A DNA stretch of 11,334 nt from Paracoccaceae bacterium (GCA_007121115.1 SKMI01000171.1:1-11334); one strand, 5' to 3'. Positions 1 through 5,312 are shown, numbered from the stretch's first letter. The notes: generated from the sequence alone by a model not told the origin. Numbers and translations: made by a program.

Positions 1-568
1 CGGCCAGCGACCCATTGGGATAGAGCCGCAGGTTGCGCGGGCCGAACATCAGCCCCGGTTCGCCGATATCATGCACCTGCTGACGTTGTTCGGGCGACAG
101 CCGCGAGCGCACCCAGACGAAGCGGCGATTGGGGTCGGTAAACTGACGCTCCAGCCGTGCGGCATCGATGTCGGGGAAGATGCGCCCCAGCTCGCGCGCG
201 GCGCGCATCGGGTCGATCATGTGGCGGGTTTCGGCATAGAGTGCGTGGGTGGTCAGGTTGGTGGCCAGCACCCGCCCGCGCCTGTCCACGATCTCGGCCC
301 GTTCTGACGAGATCGCCTCGGTCGCGCCGCGGGTGACCGGTGCGGGCTCGGTTGCGGCCAGCAGCGCCATGCGCGCACCGATGACGGCGAAACCGCAGAC
401 GAAGGCCAGCAGCGTGACCACAAGGCGACTTTCGGCGCGGCGGCGCGCCTTGTCGCGCGCGGCCTCGTGCCGCAGGCGCAGGTTCTCGCGTTCGATATGA
501 TCGGGGTTTTCACCCCGGCTGCGCGCTTGCAGGATGCGTGCCAGCGGTCTGAGCGGCGTGCGGATCAT
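1..568 (-). CDS. ftsI: Penicillin-binding protein 3 / FtsI, N-terminal part (cut by window edge)
   Basis: Division-specific peptidoglycan transpeptidase that cross-links septal wall in the periplasm. Only the first 189 residues lie in the window; the transpeptidase domain is outside. Visible are a basic cytoplasmic tail of about 47 residues (rich in Arg and Glu), one membrane anchor at about 48-72, and the start of the PBP dimerisation domain with the hallmark RAEIVDRRGRVLATN at about 90-104. The ATG at 568 overlaps the ftsL stop in an ATGA arrangement, implying translational coupling. The position after mraZ-rsmH-ftsL is the canonical dcw order. The cytoplasmic tail is rather long, but such tails are seen in alphaproteobacterial FtsI. 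The identity rests on context plus the dimer-domain motif; the catalytic SxxK cannot be checked here. Confidence 0.93.
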   Translation of the reverse strand, partial: MIRTPLRPLARILQARSRGENPDHIERENLRLRHEAARDKARRRAESRLVVTLLAFVCGFAVIGARMALLAATEPAPVTRGATEAISSERAEIVDRRGRVLATNLTTHALYAETRHMIDPMRAARELGRIFPDIDAARLERQFTDPNRRFVWVRSRLSPEQRQQVHDIGEPGLMFGPRNLRLYPNGSLA

Positions 569-951
569 GGCGCGGGCTCCTCGTTTTCATCCGCGTCGAG
601 GTCATAGGCGCCAAAAACCTCGATCCCCTCTTCCAGCAGGTCCAGATCGATCGGCGCCGGGTCCGGCAGCGGATAGGCCACCTGCTCGATGGTGCCGAAA
701 TGCGTGGCCTCCATCGGCAACAGCAGCAGGCGGTCGAAGTTCAGCAGCACAAGTTCGTGCAACCGCGCCGGGCGGTTCAGGTAGGCCCATTCGGCGCGCT
801 GCACGGAAATCGCTTCCTCCAGCGCCGCGATCTCGCGCGTCAGCGCGGTGCGTTCGGCCATGGCCTGACGGGTGTTGTGGTTTTCGCGGTAAGCCCAGAA
901 GGCCAGCACCACAACGGCGCAGACCGACAGCAGGAACAGAAAGCTACGCAT
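565..951 (-). CDS. ftsL: Cell division protein FtsL
   Basis: Small bitopic protein of the FtsQLB divisome subcomplex. The 128-residue product starts with a membrane segment at about 3-20, followed by a heptad-like stretch at about 27-52 (AERTALTREIAALEEAI) that should form the periplasmic coiled coil pairing with FtsB. EWAYLNRPARLHELV at about 54-68 is the conserved segment typical of alphaproteobacterial FtsL. The tail from about 95 is acidic and proline-containing. The gene overlaps the end of rsmH by 8 bp and the start of ftsI by 4 bp, so the three are translated from one message. FtsL is poorly conserved in sequence, so size, topology and position carry much of the call. Confidence 0.9.
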   Translation of the reverse strand: MRSFLFLLSVCAVVVLAFWAYRENHNTRQAMAERTALTREIAALEEAISVQRAEWAYLNRPARLHELVLLNFDRLLLLPMEATHFGTIEQVAYPLPDPAPIDLDLLEEGIEVFGAYDLDADENEEPAP

Positions 952-1942
952 CCGGTGTGTTTCCCCCTTTCAGCGCCAAAGCCGGAAGCCCCAGCACCTG
1001 GCGGTCAACCGGCCCGGCGGGCGCGTCCAGCCGCTCGGCCACGCGCAGCAGCGCCGAGCGCGCGCGCGGATTGGCGGCGAGTTCCGCGTCATCCGGCGCG
1101 ATGGCCCGGCGCGAGAGCAGCTTGAAACGTGGCGCTACGGTCGCTTCCTCGGGGGCGTGGCGGCTGGTCCCGCCCCCCTGCCCCGACCGGCGCTGGATGA
1201 AACGCTTGACGATCCGGTCCTCGAGCGAATGAAAGCTGACCACCGCCAGCCGCCCGCCGGGTTTCAAGGCGCGCTCGGCGGCCTCCAGCCCGTCCACCAG
1301 TTGCGTGAACTCGGCGTTCACGGCGATGCGCAGGGCCTGGAAACTACGGGTGGCAGGGTGGCTCTGCCCGGGCTTGGAGCGCGGCAGGCAGGCGGCAACG
1401 ATCTCGGCCAGTTGCGCGGTAGTGGTGATGGGCGCGTCAGCGCGGGCGCGGGTGATGGCACGGGCGATCCGGCGCGCGGCGCGTTCCTCGCCATAGTGGA
1501 ACAGGATGTCGGCCAGGTGCGACTCGGGCGCGTTGTTGACCAGATCGGCCGCACTTTCGCCCACCTGCCCCATGCGCATGTCCAGCGGCCCGTCTCGGGT
1601 GAAGGAAAAGCCGCGCTCCGCCTGGTCAAGCTGCATGGACGACACGCCCAGATCCAGCACCACGCCGTCCAGCGGCTCCTGCGCGTGGTCGTCCAGCCGG
1701 TCGAAGGTGCCATGAACCAGCCACAGCCGGTCCCCGTAGTCTCCGGCCCAGTCGTCGGCCATCGCCAGCGCCGCCGGGTCGCGGTCCACGCCGATCACAC
1801 GCTCTGCCCCCGCCTCCAGCAGCCCGCGCGCATAGCCGCCCGCGCCGAATGTCCCGTCCAGCCAGACCCCATGCACCGGGGCCACCGCCGCCAGCAACGG
1901 GCGGAGCAGCACGGGGACATGCGGCGCCGCGGGGTCTTGCAT
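944..1942 (-). CDS. rsmH: 16S rRNA (cytosine1402-N4)-methyltransferase RsmH (MraW)
   Basis: SAM-dependent enzyme that methylates N4 of C1402 in the decoding centre of 16S rRNA. The 332-residue product is of normal family length. It begins with HVPVLL (8-13), has the SAM-binding loop DGTFGAGGYA (29-38), an acidic strand end in GVDRDP (51-56), the family signature LDLGVSSMQLDQAERGFSF (96-114), HPATRSFQALRIAVN (195-209), SFHSLEDRIVKRF (236-248) and the C-terminal NPRARSALLRVAER (291-304). The ATG shares one base with the mraZ stop (TGATG), indicating coupled translation. It is the second gene of the dcw operon. No oddities. Confidence 0.97.
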   Translation of the reverse strand: MQDPAAPHVPVLLRPLLAAVAPVHGVWLDGTFGAGGYARGLLEAGAERVIGVDRDPAALAMADDWAGDYGDRLWLVHGTFDRLDDHAQEPLDGVVLDLGVSSMQLDQAERGFSFTRDGPLDMRMGQVGESAADLVNNAPESHLADILFHYGEERAARRIARAITRARADAPITTTAQLAEIVAACLPRSKPGQSHPATRSFQALRIAVNAEFTQLVDGLEAAERALKPGGRLAVVSFHSLEDRIVKRFIQRRSGQGGGTSRHAPEEATVAPRFKLLSRRAIAPDDAELAANPRARSALLRVAERLDAPAGPVDRQVLGLPALALKGGNTPDA

Positions 1943-2448
1943 CAGCCGTCCCCGTCAAGCGCCGGCAACAGGGTGCGGATGTCGAAATCCTCGTCCTGCT
2001 CGGCCATCCAGGCTTCGGCCTTGGCGGCTTCGATCTCGGCATAGGTCTCGGGCTTCCAGATCTCGAAATGGTCGCCCGCGGCAATGAAGAATGCCTCGGA
2101 TGCAAGCCCGATCTTGTCGCGCAGGAACTTGGGCAGGACGATGCGGCCGTCCTCGTCGATCTGGGTGTCCATGGCGCGGCCGTGAAAGACACGCTCGGCC
2201 ATCTTGCGCGGGATCGACCCGGGCTGCATCCGTGCGATGCGGGCCTCGATCTCGTCCATGGCTTCGATGGTGTAGCAGTCAAGCTGGCGCTGCGTGTCCA
2301 GCCCGTAGACGATGACAAGGTTGGGCCGCGGCCCCGAGGGCCAGTCCGGGTCGCCCTTTTCGACGACACGGCGAAAGCTGGCCGGGATGGAGACCCGGCC
2401 CTTGCTGTCCACCTTGAGGTGGCCTTCGCCTCGGAACTTGCGTGCCAC
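1942..2448 (-). CDS. mraZ: Transcriptional regulator MraZ
   Basis: DNA-binding regulator at the head of the dcw cluster; in E. coli it represses its own operon through TGGGN direct repeats. The 168-residue protein has two AbrB/SpoVT-like half-domains, each carrying a DxxGR signature: DSKGRVSIPASFR (14-26) and DEDGRIVLPKFLR (98-110). A helical linker lies between them and an acidic tail follows (145-168). The family usually runs about 140-170 residues. The start is GTG at 2448; the next residues ARKFRGEGHLKVDSKGR match the usual N-terminus, and GAGAGG lies 11 nt upstream as a weak ribosome site. Its leader is unusually long and structured (see 2501-3117), and candidate MraZ-type repeats there suggest autoregulation. 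Confidence 0.96.
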   Translation of the reverse strand: MARKFRGEGHLKVDSKGRVSIPASFRRVVEKGDPDWPSGPRPNLVIVYGLDTQRQLDCYTIEAMDEIEARIARMQPGSIPRKMAERVFHGRAMDTQIDEDGRIVLPKFLRDKIGLASEAFFIAAGDHFEIWKPETYAEIEAAKAEAWMAEQDEDFDIRTLLPALDGDG

Positions 2449-2500
2449 TGTTTCGCGGCCCTCTCGTTATTGCTTCGTCCGGGCCGGGAGGGTTGGCCCT

Positions 2501-2546
2501 GAACGGACAACGGCGGACCGGGATGCTGCCACTACCCGATCCGCCG
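2501..2546 (-). terminator. Conditional Rho-independent-type terminator in the mraZ leader (UpsM-type)
   Basis: On the minus strand, CGGCGGATCGGG (2546 to 2535) pairs with CCCGGTCCGCCG (2522 to 2511): 12 bp with a single U-G wobble, around a 12-nt loop. The 3' side continues TTGTCCGTTC, only moderately U-rich, which would suit partial read-through. The hairpin ends about 50-60 nt before the mraZ GTG. In R. sphaeroides the long mraZ leader contains a Rho-independent terminator that generates the sRNA UpsM; position and architecture fit that here. The hairpin is directly seen; its role is inferred. Confidence 0.75.
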
Positions 2547-2721
2547 CCCTGTCCCATCGCTGGGTGTCCGGCTGCGCATGCCATCTGGGGGGGATGTCTG
2601 CTCGCGTGCGCGCCGAATCTTCTGTCGTGGATAAAGCGGGTGCCTGTATGAAACCGTCTTGGGTGTTTCGGGGTCTGCCGCCCCTTTGTTGTCCCGTTCT
2701 ATCCTGCAAACAGGGATGACA

Positions 2722-2736
2722 TGGGAATTCATGGGA
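2722..2736 (+). promoter_or_regulatory. MraZ-box-like direct repeat, site A
   Basis: TGGGA-ATTCA-TGGGA: two TGGGA units with a 5-nt spacer (10-bp period), the layout of E. coli MraZ operators (TGGGN repeats, 5-nt spacers). It lies on the plus strand, opposite in orientation to sites B-D and to mraZ transcription, 274 bp upstream of the mraZ start. That it binds MraZ is inference. Confidence 0.5.
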
Positions 2737-2800
2737 GGCAATTGTTTTTTCGCCCCTGACACTGCCGGAAATCGCCAAATGCCGCCATCTTGGGCACCCC

Positions 2801-2829
2801 ATCCTGTGGCGAAAGGCAGTATTTGTCAA
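2801..2829 (-). promoter_or_regulatory. Candidate housekeeping promoter for the mraZ leader / dcw operon
   Basis: Minus-strand TTGACA (2829-2824, perfect -35 consensus), a 17-nt spacer, then CAGGAT (2806-2801; 3 of 6 matches to TATAAT). Transcription would start near 2794, giving a leader of about 345 nt. A second, weaker option is TATATT (2865-2860) with TTGCGC 19 nt upstream. The area is the most AT-rich part of the window. Confidence 0.4.
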
Positions 2830-2864
2830 TATGTAGTAAGAACAATATTGGAACCAACCAATAT
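2827..2864. repeat. CAATAT repeat at 16-bp period with an inverted repeat
   Basis: CAATAT occurs at 2827, 2843 and 2859, each exactly 16 bp apart. The last two copies also form a perfect inverted repeat, ATATTGG (2845-2851) - AACCAA - CCAATAT (2858-2864). It lies directly upstream of the TTGACA promoter candidate on the minus strand, so it could be an operator or an UP-like AT-rich element. No known regulator is assigned. Confidence 0.45.
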
Positions 2865-2893
2865 ACACTTGAAATGTCGCTGATGCGCAACAG

Positions 2894-2908
2894 TGCCATG
2901 AATTCCCA
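2894..2908 (-). promoter_or_regulatory. MraZ-box-like direct repeat, site B
   Basis: Read on the minus strand: TGGGA-ATTCA-TGGCA, with one mismatch in the second unit. The 13-bp core TGGGAATTCATGG is identical to site A but inverted, so A and B flank the promoter candidate at 2801-2829 in mirror orientation, about 172 bp centre to centre. Confidence 0.45.
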
Positions 2909-2981
2909 AAATATGCCCTCGCATGGCGCAAGCGACGCGCCTCGGGCCGCGGGATACCGCCTTCCGGGACGGAAATCCGCT

Positions 2982-3023
2982 CGAATCACGCCGATTCACG
3001 CCGCCTCACACCGCGGTGATTCG
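2982..3023. repeat. 10-bp tandem repeat with three GANTC (CcrM-type) sites
   Basis: Three consecutive 10-mers CGAATCACGC, CGATTCACGC and CGCCTCACAC (2982-3011) share CG..TCAC.C. They are followed by GTGATTCG (3016-3023), the reverse complement of the first eight bases. GANTC, the methylation site of the cell-cycle methylase CcrM in alphaproteobacteria, appears at 2983, 2993 and 3018, three within 40 bp. Cell-cycle control of the dcw cluster through methylation is a reasonable inference but is not shown. Confidence 0.5.
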
Positions 3024-3062
3024 TGACCGGGGTTGGTGACTGGCGGTCCGGCACGGCGTCGG

Positions 3063-3117
3063 TCCCATGAATTCCCGGACCTTACTCCGGCGACGCACCT
3101 GCTCCCACGATTTCCCG
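3063..3117 (-). promoter_or_regulatory. MraZ-box-like direct repeats, sites C and D
   Basis: On the minus strand, site C (3077 to 3063) is CGGGA-ATTCA-TGGGA and site D (3117 to 3103) is CGGGA-AATCG-TGGGA. They lie exactly 40 bp apart, roughly the same helical face, and share the 10-bp internal period of sites A and B. They begin only about 50 bp after the mrp stop and over 600 bp before mraZ, so they are distant operators or serve an unrecognised upstream promoter. Confidence 0.45.
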
Positions 3118-3169
3118 CGATGGCCCGGCACTCGGCACGGTCCGCGCGCCTTACGGGCCTGTGGCGGGG

Positions 3170-4309
3170 TCAGCCGCCGCAGCTTTCGATCAATCGCCGC
3201 GCAATCCGGCGATAGGGCTCGGCCAGCGGGCTGTCGGTGGCCGCAACCGGCAAGCCACCATCGCCGGCCAGCCGCACCTCGACCGCCAGCGGCAATTCGC
3301 CCAGAAACGGCAGCTCCAGCCGCGCCGCTTCCCGGCGCACGCCGCCTTCGCCGAAAATGTGTTCCTCGTGCCCGCATCGGGGGCAGATGAAGGTGGACAT
3401 GTTCTCGATCAGTCCCAGCACCGGCGTCTTGAGCGTCTGGAAGGCCCGCAACGCCTTGCGCGCGTCCAGCAGCGCCACGTCCTGCGGGGTCGAAACCACC
3501 AGCGCGCCCGCCACGTCGAAGTCCGTGCACAGGTTCAACTGCACATCCCCCGTGCCAGGCGGCATGTCGATCAGCAGCGCATCCAGGTCACCCCATTGCA
3601 CCTGAGTCAGCAATTGTCGCAGCGCGCTCTTGAGCATCGCACCGCGCCACATGACCGCATCATCTTCCTGCAACAGCAGGCCGATCGAGATCATGGTCAC
3701 CCCATGAGCCTGCGGCGGAATGATGGTCTTGCCGTCGGGTGCGCTGGGGACAACCGAAATTCCCATCATCCGGGGCTGGCTGGGGCCATAAAGGTCGGCA
3801 TCGAGCAGGCCGACACGCCAGCCCTCGCGCGCCAGCGCCACCGCAAGGTTCGAAGCCACGGTGGACTTGCCCACCCCACCCTTGCCGGAACCGATGGCAA
3901 TGATGTGCCGCACCCCCGCCAGCGCCTGCCGGTCCGGCTGCGCGGCAGGTTGACGCCCTGCCCGATTGGAGTGCTTGATTGCGGGCGCATCACCCCTGCG
4001 GCCCGAACGTGCGGACGCCGGAGCCGCATGGCGCGTGGCATCGTGCGCCGTCAACGCCACAGACACCCGTGCCACCCCAGGCAGTGCCGAGACTGCCGCC
4101 TCGGCCGCGTCGCGCACCTTGGCAAGGGCGTGGGCCGCCGCTGGCGTTCCGGCCTCGATGACAAAGCGCACATGGCCATCCTCGACCACCAGCGCGCGCA
4201 CCAGATCGCGGGACACCAGCGTGCCGCCGTCCGTGCCGCCGCCCGTACTGCCGTCCGGCACGGCAATGGTGTCGAGCGCCTTCAGGATATCGTCGCGCGT
4301 GATCGCCAT
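3170..4309 (-). CDS. mrp: Mrp/ApbC-family Fe-S cluster carrier ATPase
   Basis: P-loop NTPase of the Mrp/NBP35 group, thought to carry [4Fe-4S] clusters to apo-proteins in the cytosol. The 379-residue product has an N-terminal MIP18/DUF59-type domain (about 4-88), a low-complexity Ala/Arg-rich linker (about 90-130), the deviant Walker A GSGKGGVGKST (140-150), DADLYGPSQPR (170-180), DMPPGTGDVQL (248-258), and the cluster-binding CxxC in CPRCGHEEHIFG (C309, C312). The ATG at 4309 has only a G-rich weak ribosome site (GGGGGCGGGC) upstream. It stands alone, divergent from the DUF1127 gene and 721 bp before mraZ. ispG in the same window encodes a [4Fe-4S] enzyme, a possible but unproven client. I see no clear terminator after it. 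Confidence 0.95.
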   Translation of the reverse strand: MAITRDDILKALDTIAVPDGSTGGGTDGGTLVSRDLVRALVVEDGHVRFVIEAGTPAAAHALAKVRDAAEAAVSALPGVARVSVALTAHDATRHAAPASARSGRRGDAPAIKHSNRAGRQPAAQPDRQALAGVRHIIAIGSGKGGVGKSTVASNLAVALAREGWRVGLLDADLYGPSQPRMMGISVVPSAPDGKTIIPPQAHGVTMISIGLLLQEDDAVMWRGAMLKSALRQLLTQVQWGDLDALLIDMPPGTGDVQLNLCTDFDVAGALVVSTPQDVALLDARKALRAFQTLKTPVLGLIENMSTFICPRCGHEEHIFGEGGVRREAARLELPFLGELPLAVEVRLAGDGGLPVAATDSPLAEPYRRIARRLIESCGG

Positions 4310-4483
4310 GCCCGCCCCCAGAAAAACTGCTTGTAACTTGTGCAGAAATCACCGCACCGCAAGGCTTGGCGCGCGCAGCGGTTTTCAAAGCGCACGTATT
4401 TCAGACATTTCCGCTTAGCCTGCCCGCAAATTGACCCAACGGAAACATGCGGTTAGCGCATAGCTGCGTTGCAGCAAAAAACA

Positions 4484-4511
4484 TTGCGCAATCGCAGCGA
4501 AGGGATATCTT
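4484..4511 (+). promoter_or_regulatory. Candidate promoter for the DUF1127-sRNA transcript
   Basis: TTGCGC (4484-4489), a 16-nt spacer, then TATCTT (4506-4511; 4 of 6 matches to TATAAT). The -35 lies in a perfect 10-bp palindrome, ATTGCGCAAT (4483-4492). In R. sphaeroides the equivalent transcript is driven by the RpoHI/RpoHII stress sigma factors; the loose match to the housekeeping consensus would allow that here, but I cannot prove it. Confidence 0.35.
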
Positions 4512-4569
4512 GATTGGCAACCGAAGCGGTTTGAAACCTGCTGAACGCTGTGCAGAAAGACTGTGAAGA

Positions 4570-4776
4570 GTGGCCTACGCAACCTCAAAATTCAACCATG
4601 ACGGTTTCGCTGCGCGGATCGCGGGCATTCTCGGGTCGCGCTGGCGGCAGTACCGGGTCTACCGCAGCACTTATGCGGAACTTAACGCCCTGTCCCGCCG
4701 CGAGTTGGATGATCTGGGCATCAGCCGCCATGCAATCAGCCGCATGGCCGCCGAAGCCGCGCGCCGCGCGGCCTGA
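4570..4776 (+). CDS. DUF1127 small protein (YjiS/CcaF1-like)
   Basis: Small, basic, Arg-rich 68-residue protein. The DUF1127 core covers about 24-58: WRQYRVYRSTYAELNALS, then RRELDDLGISRHAI. No signal peptide or membrane segment. The start is GTG at 4570, chosen because the resulting (M)AYATS opening is common in Rhodobacteraceae members; the ribosome site (GAAAGAC/GAAGAG) is poor or very close. Downstream lie the CCTCCTCCC hairpins. In R. sphaeroides the DUF1127 gene ccaF1 (RSP_6037) is co-transcribed with sRNAs CcsR1-4, and short DUF1127 proteins have been linked to RNA binding and turnover. Identity of the domain is secure; an RNA-related role is transferred from that relative. Confidence 0.88.
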   Translation: MAYATSKFNHDGFAARIAGILGSRWRQYRVYRSTYAELNALSRRELDDLGISRHAISRMAAEAARRAA

Positions 4777-4860
4777 CGAACACCGGGTGGCACGCGCCGC
4801 CCGACATGAACATCGGTTATGGCATCGGCAAGCGATGTCGCAACCAACAAGGAACGGTGA

Positions 4861-4930
4861 GCCCCCTCCTCCTCCCTGGGGCGAATCGTGCGGGACTGAT
4901 CGGCGCTTCCTCCTCCCTGCGCCGGTTGGT
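4861..4930 (+). ncRNA. Cuckoo/CcsR-type anti-Shine-Dalgarno sRNA, unit 1 (two hairpins)
   Basis: Hairpin 1: GCCCC (4861-4865) and GGGGC (4878-4882) enclose the 12-nt loop CTCCTCCTCCCT. Hairpin 2: CGGCGC (4901-4906) and GCGCCG (4919-4924) enclose TTCCTCCTCCCT, and its stem extends outward with A-U, C-G and G-U pairs to 4895/4930. The gap between hairpins is 12 nt. Loop motif CCTCCTCCC is complementary to Shine-Dalgarno sequences and mimics the 16S rRNA 3' end. This is the architecture of the R. sphaeroides CcsR / cuckoo RNA family, found after DUF1127 genes. The exact transcript ends are not visible. Confidence 0.82.
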
Positions 4931-4962
4931 TCCGGAACTTGGGCCGAGAGCCCGGCGAGCCG

Positions 4963-5038
4963 AAGCCCCCTCCTCCTCCCTGGGGTTTAGGCATAATGAC
5001 GGCGGCAGCTTCCCTCCTCCTCCCTGGAAGCTGTCGCC
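4963..5038 (+). ncRNA. Cuckoo/CcsR-type anti-Shine-Dalgarno sRNA, unit 2 (two hairpins)
   Basis: Hairpin 3: AAGCCCC (4963-4969) with GGGGTTT (4982-4988) around CTCCTCCTCCCT; its GCCCC-loop-GGGG core is identical to that of hairpin 1. Hairpin 4: 13 bp, GGCGGCAGCTTCC (5001-5013) with GGAAGCTGTCGCC (5026-5038, one G-U), around the same 12-nt loop. The inter-hairpin gap is again 12 nt, so unit 2 is a tandem copy of unit 1 whose second stem has changed sequence while keeping its pairing. Confidence 0.82.
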
Positions 5039-5059
5039 ACATCGCCCGGCCGGTCCATG

Positions 5060-5133
5060 AAGTGTCTGGCAGACAGGCACACTTGAATGCAGCGGCGTCA
5101 CCGACCTCCTCCCCGGTGGCGCCGTTTGCATTC
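5060..5133 (+). ncRNA. Divergent third cuckoo-type unit
   Basis: A small hairpin without the loop motif (AAGTGT 5060-5065 with ACACTT 5079-5084, or alternatively TGTCT-GGC-AGACA at 5063-5075) abuts a very stable hairpin. The latter has a stem from 5085-5103 to 5114-5133 (GAATGCA...TGCATTC outside, CGGCG.CACCG/CGGTG.CGCCG inside; one bulge, two G-U pairs) and the loop ACCTCCTCCC. The fifth anti-SD loop is thus kept, with a different stem and a shorter loop. With no U-tract after it, terminator function is uncertain, but it is the last strong hairpin before the rpsF promoter. Confidence 0.68.
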
Positions 5134-5181
5134 CGGGCTACCGACCGCGGAACACGGGCCTGCATCACCTTGGACATCGCC

Positions 5182-5209
5182 TTGCACATGGCCTCCGGAT
5201 GCGTATAAA
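5182..5209 (+). promoter_or_regulatory. Candidate promoter of the rpsF-rpsR-rplI operon
   Basis: TTGCAC (5182-5187), a 16-nt spacer, and TATAAA (5204-5209; 5 of 6 matches to TATAAT). The start would be near 5216, leaving a leader of about 97 nt before rpsF. The -10 is the best on this side of the operon. Confidence 0.5.
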
Positions 5210-5215
5210 GGCGCA

Positions 5216-5269
5216 TCCTTCCGCCAGAAACGAATCCGGCGCGGCCTCTCGGGGGCGGGTGCGGAAGGA
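5216..5269 (+). promoter_or_regulatory. Structured rpsF leader, possible S6:S18 autoregulatory element
   Basis: TCCTTCCGC (5216-5224) pairs perfectly with GCGGAAGGA (5261-5269), 9 bp, enclosing a GC-rich interior. The left arm starts at the predicted transcription start. Many bacteria carry an rpsF leader RNA bound by the S6:S18 complex at a CCG-containing bulge; a CCG is present in the interior (5236-5238). Stem is seen; the regulatory role is inferred. Confidence 0.35.
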
Positions 5270-5312
5270 ATTGCCTGCCCGGTGAAGCGCGCCATAGAAA
5301 AGTGGTGAGACC

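Larger units (their letters stand above)
2501..2794 (-). ncRNA. Candidate UpsM-like sRNA from the mraZ 5' leader (boundaries approximate)
   Basis: In Rhodobacteraceae the dcw cluster is known to have an unusually long 5' leader; premature termination in it releases the sRNA UpsM, which RNase E processes under stress. The 3' end here is set by the hairpin at 2511-2546. The 5' end is uncertain: a TTGACA/CAGGAT promoter candidate at 2829-2801 would start RNA near 2794 (about 290 nt), whereas a leader of the R. sphaeroides length (about 270 nt) would start near 2716. Smaller hairpins are visible, such as CCTG-TTTG-CAGG near 2714-2703 and GGGG-CGGCAGA-CCCC near 2685-2670. I see no convincing ORF in the leader. 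Homology to UpsM is inferred from position and the terminator, not from an alignment. Confidence 0.5.

Noticed and set aside
2722..2750. Plus-strand T6 run (2745-2750) taken as a terminator for plus-strand transcription.
   Set aside because: No stable GC hairpin precedes it, and no plus-strand gene ends nearby.
2467..2931. Minus-strand ORF of 154 codons (and a nested 76-codon ORF) in the mraZ leader.
   Set aside because: Composition is mixed Arg/Ser/Cys with no domain or signal. It spans the promoter candidate, the terminator hairpin and the operator-like repeats, so it is most likely a chance ORF.
3122..3159. GGCCCG/CGGGCC inverted repeat after mrp as a terminator.
   Set aside because: Only 6 bp with a loop of more than 20 nt and no U-tract; too weak to call.
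3161..4336. 391-codon plus-strand ORF over mrp.
   Set aside because: The minus strand encodes a complete Mrp with Walker A and CxxC; the opposite frame has a shadow-type His/Arg/Gln composition.
4866..5113. Repeated CCTCCTCCTCCCT segments read as a CRISPR-like or simple pyrimidine repeat array.
   Set aside because: Spacing is irregular, and each repeat lies in the loop of its own inverted repeat, which fits an RNA hairpin family and not a CRISPR or slippage repeat.
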